From positions 62,001 to 126,000 of the forward strand of contig CAMHJQ010000002.1 of the NCBI GenBank assembly GCA_946185485.1: a stretch of DNA of 64,000 nucleotides, read 5' to 3'. Positions 57,708-64,000 of this stretch are shown here, piece by piece. The notes beneath the pieces were generated by a model that searched no databases, was not told where the DNA came from, and saw nothing but the letters and a program-made list of their open reading frames with translations. Source of the stretch: an uncultured Prevotellaceae bacterium (lineage in GTDB: Bacteria; Bacteroidota; Bacteroidia; Bacteroidales; Bacteroidaceae). Within the stretch, counting starts at the first letter, position 1. Each line of letters starts with the position of its first letter. The translations under genes and the position numbers were made by a program.

Positions 57708-59696
57708 TTATTTCAGGTAAGCAATACAGTTGGAGGTGAAGAGTTCGAGCTGGCCCTGCAGGGGATTCTCCACTCCGATGTTCCACTCGTAGGCAGCCAG
57801 ACCGACGGCGAGGATACGACCGGGGAAGGTGGTGGTGGGCTCGAAGTCTACGATGCCGGCGCAGCAGTAGTCTACCACGTGGTTCCATGTGCCCAGGACG
57901 GTAGAGTTGGTGGTCTCCTCCCAAGCCTTCACTACGTTGGGTTCGGGAGCCAGGCCGTAGCTGTTCAGGTCCCACATGCAGTTGTGGTCGCCCTTGACGC
58001 CGGCGCCGATGAATCCGTAGATGCTACGCTCGTAGAGACCGGACAGGAAGTCCATGTTCCAGTAGATGGGGTGCCGGGAGTGGTCGTAGATCTGTCCCTC
58101 GGCATTGCCGATGATGGGCTGCGAACCCCAGATGTCGTTGTTCTGGCCACCCTCGCCGCTGCCGAAGATGCCCGGGCGATAGTTGTCGGCGATGCGTCCT
58201 ACTGCTACGGTGAGCTGTGTGGCGTGGTTGGTGAGCAGCAGGTTGCCACCGTCGGCGGCATAGGCCTTCAGGGCCTCGATGGTTGCCGTCGACACCAGGC
58301 TGGCGGGCAGCTTGTCCCAGCCCAGCTCGATGCCTACGCGGTCGCACATCACCCAGCAGACGGGATTGACGCTAGCATCCAGGTCGTCGATGTTGTCGGG
58401 GGTGAAGAGCTGGCCCTTGCCCTGGGCCACATAGTTGGCGTTGAACCAGTCGACGGCACTCTTCTCGTCGGCAGACGTCTCGTAGTCGGTGGGAACCAGC
58501 ATGGCCACCATCTCCTCAGCGGGAGTAGCCACATAGTCCAGACAGTTGGCGGTGAAGAGCTCCAGCTGGTCCTGCAGGGGATTGGCGGTGCCGATGTTCC
58601 ACTCGTAGGCAGCCAGACCGACAGCCAGCACTCGACCGGCAAAGCTGCTGGTGGGTGCAAAGTCGACGATACCGGCGCAGCAGTAGTCTACTACATGGTT
58701 CCAAGTTCCGAGGACGGTCGAGTTGGTGGCGTCTTCCCATGCCTTCACCACGTTGGGCTCGGGAGCCAGGCCGTAGCTATTCAGGTCCCACATACAGTTG
58801 TGGTCGCCCTTCACACCGGCACCGATGAAGGTGTAGATGCTGCGTTCATAGAGTCCGCTGGTGAACTGCATGCCGCGATAGATGTCGTGGCCGGAGTGGT
58901 CGTAGATCTGTCCCTCGGCATTGCCGATGACGGGCTGCGAGCCCCATACGTCGTTGTTCTGTCCACCCTCGCCGCTGCCGAAGATGCCGGGACGGAAGTT
59001 GTCGGCAATACGGCCTATGGCCACGGTGAGCTGTGTGGCGTGGTTGGTCAGGAAGATATTGCCGCCGTCGAGCGCAAACTGCTTCAGGGCCTCTACCGTG
59101 CCGGTGCTGGCCAGATTGCCGGGCAGGTTCTGCCAGCCTAGGTCTATGCCAATGCGGTCGCACATCACCCAGGCTGCTATCTGCTGCTCGTGATCCAGAT
59201 CGTCGATGGTAGCGGGAGTCAGCACGACGCCCTTGCCGGTGGTCACATAGTTCTTCTGGAACCATTCCACGGCGTCCTTCTCGTCGGCCGATGTCTCATA
59301 GTCGTCGGGGACGATCATGGCCAGCATGTCGCCACCCTTCTTTGCTGTATAGCTGATGTTGAAGCGGATGGTCTGACCCTCTGAGACGCGTCCGTCCTCA
59401 TAGCGGGCCTTGACGGTGTAAGAGACGTCCTCGTTGACGGGAGCCTTCTTCATATAGTATTCGCTGACGGCGCCTTCGAGTTCGATGACGTCGATGTCGT
59501 TCTTGATGATCTGTACGCCCGACTGTCCCGGCATGGTGGGGTTGGTCCACGAGAGCGTCACCTCGCGGGTTCCCTCTGGGTTGGTGAAAGTCAGGTTGGT
59601 CACTGCCTCGCTGTAGGTGGCAGCCTCGTACTTGACGTCTGAGCAGCCGGTGAGCACACACAGCAGCGCAATAAGTCCTAAATATATCTTCTTCAT
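57708..59696 (-). CDS. DUF4960-type lipoprotein with internally duplicated domain
   Basis: LLCVLTGCSD lipobox, Fn3-like N-terminus, two ~272-aa copies; start at MKKIYLGL. Confidence 0.82.
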   Translation of the reverse strand: MKKIYLGLIALLCVLTGCSDVKYEAATYSEAVTNLTFTNPEGTREVTLSWTNPTMPGQSGVQIIKNDIDVIELEGAVSEYYMKKAPVNEDVSYTVKARYEDGRVSEGQTIRFNISYTAKKGGDMLAMIVPDDYETSADEKDAVEWFQKNYVTTGKGVVLTPATIDDLDHEQQIAAWVMCDRIGIDLGWQNLPGNLASTGTVEALKQFALDGGNIFLTNHATQLTVAIGRIADNFRPGIFGSGEGGQNNDVWGSQPVIGNAEGQIYDHSGHDIYRGMQFTSGLYERSIYTFIGAGVKGDHNCMWDLNSYGLAPEPNVVKAWEDATNSTVLGTWNHVVDYCCAGIVDFAPTSSFAGRVLAVGLAAYEWNIGTANPLQDQLELFTANCLDYVATPAEEMVAMLVPTDYETSADEKSAVDWFNANYVAQGKGQLFTPDNIDDLDASVNPVCWVMCDRVGIELGWDKLPASLVSTATIEALKAYAADGGNLLLTNHATQLTVAVGRIADNYRPGIFGSGEGGQNNDIWGSQPIIGNAEGQIYDHSRHPIYWNMDFLSGLYERSIYGFIGAGVKGDHNCMWDLNSYGLAPEPNVVKAWEETTNSTVLGTWNHVVDYCCAGIVDFEPTTTFPGRILAVGLAAYEWNIGVENPLQGQLELFTSNCIAYLK

Positions 59697-59709
59697 AGCC
59701 GTAATCTGT

Positions 59710-61398
59710 TTATTGATATTGTTTGTAAAGTCCGTTCGAGTTGTCAATCTCAGCCAGAGGAACAGGCAGGAAAATCTCGGTAGCCGTGACGCTGCGTCCG
59801 TTGTAGTAGTTGCGCAGCTGGGCCTCCTCCTGCATGTAGGTGTTCATCGTGGAGATGAGGTAGTTGTCGCCCCAGCGCACGAGGTCGAACCAGCGGTTGC
59901 CCTCGAGGGCGAGCTCCAGTCGGCGTTCGAAGCGCACGGCATCGCGGGCACGGTCCTTGGTCCAGTAGAGGTTGCCGTCCCAGTCGGTGGGATAGAGTCC
60001 TACCATGTAGTTGGCTTCGAAGGGGTCGAGGTCCATGGGCTGGTAGTTGGGGTCTACGCTGTCGGCAGCACGCTGGCGCACCTGATTGACCAGTGCGCGA
60101 GCCTCCACCAATCCTTCGTCGGTGGCTGCATTCGTGCCGGAAGCCAGCTCTACGAGGGCCTCAGCCTTCAGCAGCAGGATGTCGGCATAGCGGATGAACA
60201 TGAAGTTGAGCGAGTTGGCACCCCAGGGCCATGTGGCCAGAGCGTCCTCGGGGGCAGGCCAGGCTTTCTTGTTGGAGTACTCGCCGTAGGTGTCGTAGGC
60301 ACGGCACCAGCCGGCGGTGTAGGTATGTCCGCGCCAGGGCATTCCGATGCGGCCCACGGTGAAGTCGAGCCGGGGGTCTACGTTGCCCGTATAGCCGGCA
60401 TCGACGTTGACCTTGTTGAACGAGCCGTCGAGCAGGGGCAGACCCTTGGCGTCGGTGCGGAAGGCGTTGACCAGGTTCTGCGAACCGTAGAAGAAGTCGT
60501 CGCCCGTGCCGTAGAGATTGCCGTCCGAGTAGGTGCAGTTCAGCAGGTTCGACCAGTTGATGTGTGCATTGTCGTTGGCCGTCGATGTCTGTAGGGCAAA
60601 GATGGACTCTGAGCCGTTGTTGAAGGCTACCTTCGAGAGGTCGCCGAAGTTCTTGTAGAGGCTGTACTGTCCGCTCTGTATGACGGCGTCGGCATACTCC
60701 TTAACCTCAGCCCACGAGTTGGTGAAGGCACACACCTTGGCCATGATGGCCTGAGCCGTGGTGCGGGTGATGCGGCCGGCGCTGCTCTTCTGGGCGGGCA
60801 GCACGGCGATGGCTTCCTGGAGGTCCTGCTTGATGAAGGAGAAGATTTCCTCGCGCGAATACTCATCGTTGGTCTTGGTATTCACGTCGTCGTCCTGGGT
60901 GAAGTAGGGTATGCGCTTGAAGATGCGGATGAGGTCGAAGTAGTACCAGGCGCGCAGGGTCTTCAGCTCGCCCATGATTTCCTCGGCATTGGCTATGCCG
61001 CTGGCCTGCTCGACGGCCACCATTGCATTGTGGACGCGCGAGATGGCGTAGTAGTTGTTCTGCCACTTGTTGAGGCAGGAGACGTTGTCGCTGGTCACTT
61101 CCGACACCTCCAGCAGGTGGATGTTCTCCTCCATGCCCGTGCCGCCGCCGCCCTTGTAGGCATCGTCTGAGCGGACGTCGAATATCCAGTTGGTTGACGG
61201 GCCGGCGAAGGCCTCGTTATTGCCGTAGAAGTGAGCCTCGAGTCCGGCGTAGGCCGAGGCCAGCAGACCTTCCACGCTGCTCTCGTCGAGCTGTTCAGCC
61301 GTGAACTGCCCCTGCGGTTTGGTGTCGAGCATGTCGTTGCAGGATGCCATACCGCCTATCAGCAGACTTGCACAGATAAATTGATATATTGCTTTCAT
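59710..61398 (-). CDS. SusD/RagB family protein
   Basis: GGMASCNDMLDTKPQGQ...RRLELALEGNRWFDLVRWGDNYLI. Confidence 0.92.
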   Translation of the reverse strand: MKAIYQFICASLLIGGMASCNDMLDTKPQGQFTAEQLDESSVEGLLASAYAGLEAHFYGNNEAFAGPSTNWIFDVRSDDAYKGGGGTGMEENIHLLEVSEVTSDNVSCLNKWQNNYYAISRVHNAMVAVEQASGIANAEEIMGELKTLRAWYYFDLIRIFKRIPYFTQDDDVNTKTNDEYSREEIFSFIKQDLQEAIAVLPAQKSSAGRITRTTAQAIMAKVCAFTNSWAEVKEYADAVIQSGQYSLYKNFGDLSKVAFNNGSESIFALQTSTANDNAHINWSNLLNCTYSDGNLYGTGDDFFYGSQNLVNAFRTDAKGLPLLDGSFNKVNVDAGYTGNVDPRLDFTVGRIGMPWRGHTYTAGWCRAYDTYGEYSNKKAWPAPEDALATWPWGANSLNFMFIRYADILLLKAEALVELASGTNAATDEGLVEARALVNQVRQRAADSVDPNYQPMDLDPFEANYMVGLYPTDWDGNLYWTKDRARDAVRFERRLELALEGNRWFDLVRWGDNYLISTMNTYMQEEAQLRNYYNGRSVTATEIFLPVPLAEIDNSNGLYKQYQ

Positions 61399-61438
61399 AA
61401 TTCTTACTTTTTTATCTTGTTACTTTATTTGCCTTTAG

Positions 61439-64000
61439 TTAGAACTGAACATTGAGTCCCACGGAGAATGTACGTGCACGAGGATACGGACCGTTGTCGA
61501 TGCGGGCACCGTAGGTAGACAGGGGCACCTCGGGGTCCAGTCCGTTGTACTTGGTGATGGTGAACACATTCTCCACCTGGCCGTAGAGACTCATGGCCGA
61601 CAGGCCGATGGTCTTCATCCAGGGCTGGTCGAAACGGTAGGAGAGCTTGATGTACTTGCACTTCATGTAAGAACCATCCTCCACGAAGTAGGTCGACATG
61701 CGGGTCTCGTTGTTGTCGTCGACCGTCGTCAGGGCGGGAATGCTTGCCCCTGTGTTGTCCGGGCGCCACGCGTTCAGTACGTCCGTGCCGCGGTTGGTAT
61801 ACAGGTTGCCGTAGGTCATGAACTCCAACTGCTTGCGCGTACCATTATATATATCAAAGCCAAACTCGCCGGAGAAGAACGTCGAGAGACTCCAGTTCTT
61901 ATAGTTGGCCGTCAGCGTCAGACCCATGCCGAAGTCGGGGTTCGGGTCGCCGATGATGCAGCGGTCGGCCTCCGTCACCTTGCCGTCGCCGTTGATGTCG
62001 CGATACTTCAGTCGGCCGACGCCCTTGCCCTCCTGGATGGCGTGGTTTGACACCTCGTCCTCGGTCTGGAAGATGCCGTCGCTGACGTAGCCATAATAGA
62101 CACCCATAGGCTCGCCCTCAATCAGGCGGAAGTCGCCACCGATGACGCTTACCTCGTCGTTCAGCTTCTCCAGCTTGTTGCGATACATCGACAGATTGAA
62201 GTTGCCGTCCCACGAGAAGTCGCCATACTGCGGAGAGTGGTAGCCCAGGTTCAGTTCGAAACCGTGGTTCTTCATCGTACCCGTATTCATGAACTTGGCA
62301 GCGTTCTCGCCAGCCACCGACAGCACGGGCGGGATGGTAATCATGTCCTTCGTGTTCTTCCAATAGTAGTCCAGCGTCAGGCTCAGCGTGTTGTCTATCA
62401 GATAGGCATCGATACCGATGTTGGTCTGCGTCGTGGTCTCCCACTTCAGGTTGGGATTGCCCGTCGAAGCCACCTTGATACCGCTCACTACGTTGGTGTT
62501 CGTGCCGTTCAGGTCGTAGGCGCCGTTGCCCAGGTCGAATACGTAGGTGGAGTAGGCGGCATAGTTGTTCGAGATGGCCGAGTTACCGTTCTGTCCCCAT
62601 GCCACGCGCAGCTTCACGTTGTCCACCCACTTGTTCTTGGGCCAGAACTTCTCCTCGCTAACGCGCCAGGCTCCTGAGAAGGCGGGGAAGACGCCCGAGT
62701 TGTTGTCCTTGTGCAGACGCGAGGTCTGGTCGCGGCGCAGCGTGACAGAGAACAGGTAGCGGTCGGCAAAGTTGTAGTCCAGCTTGCCGAACAGTGAGAA
62801 GAGGGCCCACTCCTGCTTGCCGCCGCCATTGGTCATCGTGCCCGAGCCGGCACCTATCTGCATGTAGTCGGCATCCTCGAAGGCATAGTTCTTGCGAGTG
62901 GCGGCCAGGTCTTCGAAGACGTACTTGATGGCCTCAGTACCCAGCAGCACATTGAAATGGTGCTGGCCCTTGATGTCGAACAGATAGTTGGCCGTATTGG
63001 TCCAGGTATAGGTGTCGCCCTCGCCGTGGCCGCTGCTCACGGCGCGGTTGGCTGGGTCGTCGGTGGCGCGCACGTTGCGGGTCAGCGTCTTGTTGGTGTA
63101 CTGCACGTGCTCTATACCCAGGTTGCTCTTCAGCGTCAGGCCCTCGATGGGCATGATGTCTACGTATGCATTGCCGAAGATGCGCCACGAGGTGTTTGTG
63201 TTGTCGCGCATGTTATAGAGTGTCTGCACGGGGTTCTCGATGTCCGAGCCAATCATGCCCACAGGGTCGGCATAGACACCGGGAGACTGGTATACCGGGA
63301 TGGCCGGGTGCTGGCGCATGGCAGTATAGGGGATGCCACGGTCGCCGTTGGTGTCGGCACCGCGGTTCTCCCAGCGGGCTATCATCAGGTTCTCGCCCAC
63401 GCGAACATACTTATTGAAGTTATAAGTCGAGTTCACACGACCTGAGAAGCGCTTGTAGAAGGTGTTGGTCATCAGACCCTTCTGGTTGATGTAGTTGCCC
63501 GAGAACAGGTAGGAACCCTTGTCCGAGGCATTCGAGATGCTACCCGACAGGTTGTGCGTCCATGCAGCATCGTACACTTCCTTCTGCCAGTCGGTGTTGG
63601 CCGTCTTCACGCCGTTCACCTCGCCCACCAGCTGAGGGGTGTCGCCCGTGCCGTAGAGCAGAGCGGCTGCTGTGGGGGCTATCCCGTCGTTGGCGGCTGC
63701 CTGCCAGTAGGCCTGTCCCCACTGCGAGGCAGAGAGCGTGTTGTACTTCTTGGCGATGGTCTGCACGGCGGCATTGTAGCTGAGGTTGATGTTCATCTTG
63801 CCGCTCTTGCCCTTCTTGGTGGTGATGATGATCACACCGTTGGCGGCACGTGAACCATAGATAGAGGCCGACGAGGCGTCCTTCAGCACCTGTATCGACT
63901 CGATGTCGGCAGAGTTCAGCGAGTTCAGGTTCTCATTCGTGGCCACACCGTCAATGACATACAGCGGGTCGCAGGCGTTCACCGTACTCATACCACGCAC
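61439..64000 (-). CDS. SusC/RagA family TonB-linked outer-membrane protein (N-terminus beyond window)
   Basis: CDPLYVIDGVATNENLN, KDASSASIYGSRAANGVIIITTKKGK; frame open at window end. Confidence 0.93.
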   Translation of the reverse strand: MRGMSTVNACDPLYVIDGVATNENLNSLNSADIESIQVLKDASSASIYGSRAANGVIIITTKKGKSGKMNINLSYNAAVQTIAKKYNTLSASQWGQAYWQAAANDGIAPTAAALLYGTGDTPQLVGEVNGVKTANTDWQKEVYDAAWTHNLSGSISNASDKGSYLFSGNYINQKGLMTNTFYKRFSGRVNSTYNFNKYVRVGENLMIARWENRGADTNGDRGIPYTAMRQHPAIPVYQSPGVYADPVGMIGSDIENPVQTLYNMRDNTNTSWRIFGNAYVDIMPIEGLTLKSNLGIEHVQYTNKTLTRNVRATDDPANRAVSSGHGEGDTYTWTNTANYLFDIKGQHHFNVLLGTEAIKYVFEDLAATRKNYAFEDADYMQIGAGSGTMTNGGGKQEWALFSLFGKLDYNFADRYLFSVTLRRDQTSRLHKDNNSGVFPAFSGAWRVSEEKFWPKNKWVDNVKLRVAWGQNGNSAISNNYAAYSTYVFDLGNGAYDLNGTNTNVVSGIKVASTGNPNLKWETTTQTNIGIDAYLIDNTLSLTLDYYWKNTKDMITIPPVLSVAGENAAKFMNTGTMKNHGFELNLGYHSPQYGDFSWDGNFNLSMYRNKLEKLNDEVSVIGGDFRLIEGEPMGVYYGYVSDGIFQTEDEVSNHAIQEGKGVGRLKYRDINGDGKVTEADRCIIGDPNPDFGMGLTLTANYKNWSLSTFFSGEFGFDIYNGTRKQLEFMTYGNLYTNRGTDVLNAWRPDNTGASIPALTTVDDNNETRMSTYFVEDGSYMKCKYIKLSYRFDQPWMKTIGLSAMSLYGQVENVFTITKYNGLDPEVPLSTYGARIDNGPYPRARTFSVGLNVQF

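Noticed and set aside
57648-59141. 497-aa plus-strand ORF
   Set aside because: Antisense shadow of the duplicated DUF4960 gene; its internal repeats simply mirror that duplication

Overview
The window looks like a Bacteroidota chromosome segment, probably Prevotella-like: Bacteroides-type -7 boxes (TAnnTTTG), SusC/SusD pairs and word-repeat-filled gaps. That assignment is inference. Left to right: the end of an AI-2E family transporter, an SLC13/TrkA-C permease, a cytidylate-kinase-like protein, rsgA and frr. Next is a tight four-gene operon of PAS sensor histidine kinases (4684-14396) with no response regulator in the window, then an NhaD-type antiporter and a GH94 phosphorylase. A surface-polysaccharide cluster follows (GT14, Stealth, GT2 x2, acyltransferases, flippase, RmlD-like reductase), then DUF4924 and LysE genes. 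From about 28.3 kb to the end are three adjacent fructan-type polysaccharide utilisation loci (fructokinase, MFS, four GH32-type proteins, three DUF4960 proteins, three SusD, three SusC) with two membrane-spanning regulators. Main observations: (i) the kinase operon is two paralogous pairs in which the first member has Tyr in place of the H-box His and the second keeps it; (ii) the two fructan regulators are graded reductions of the hybrid two-component architecture, one lacking the ATPase domain and one lacking the whole phosphorelay; (iii) three promoters share an upstream element at identical spacing to the -7 box, and GH32 promoters carry a related element at a fixed 52-nt offset; (iv) short word repeats and REP-like palindromes fill gene gaps and appear inside coding sequences, including rsgA. 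All calls come from reading the sequence and ORF translations; no searches were run and positions were counted by hand.
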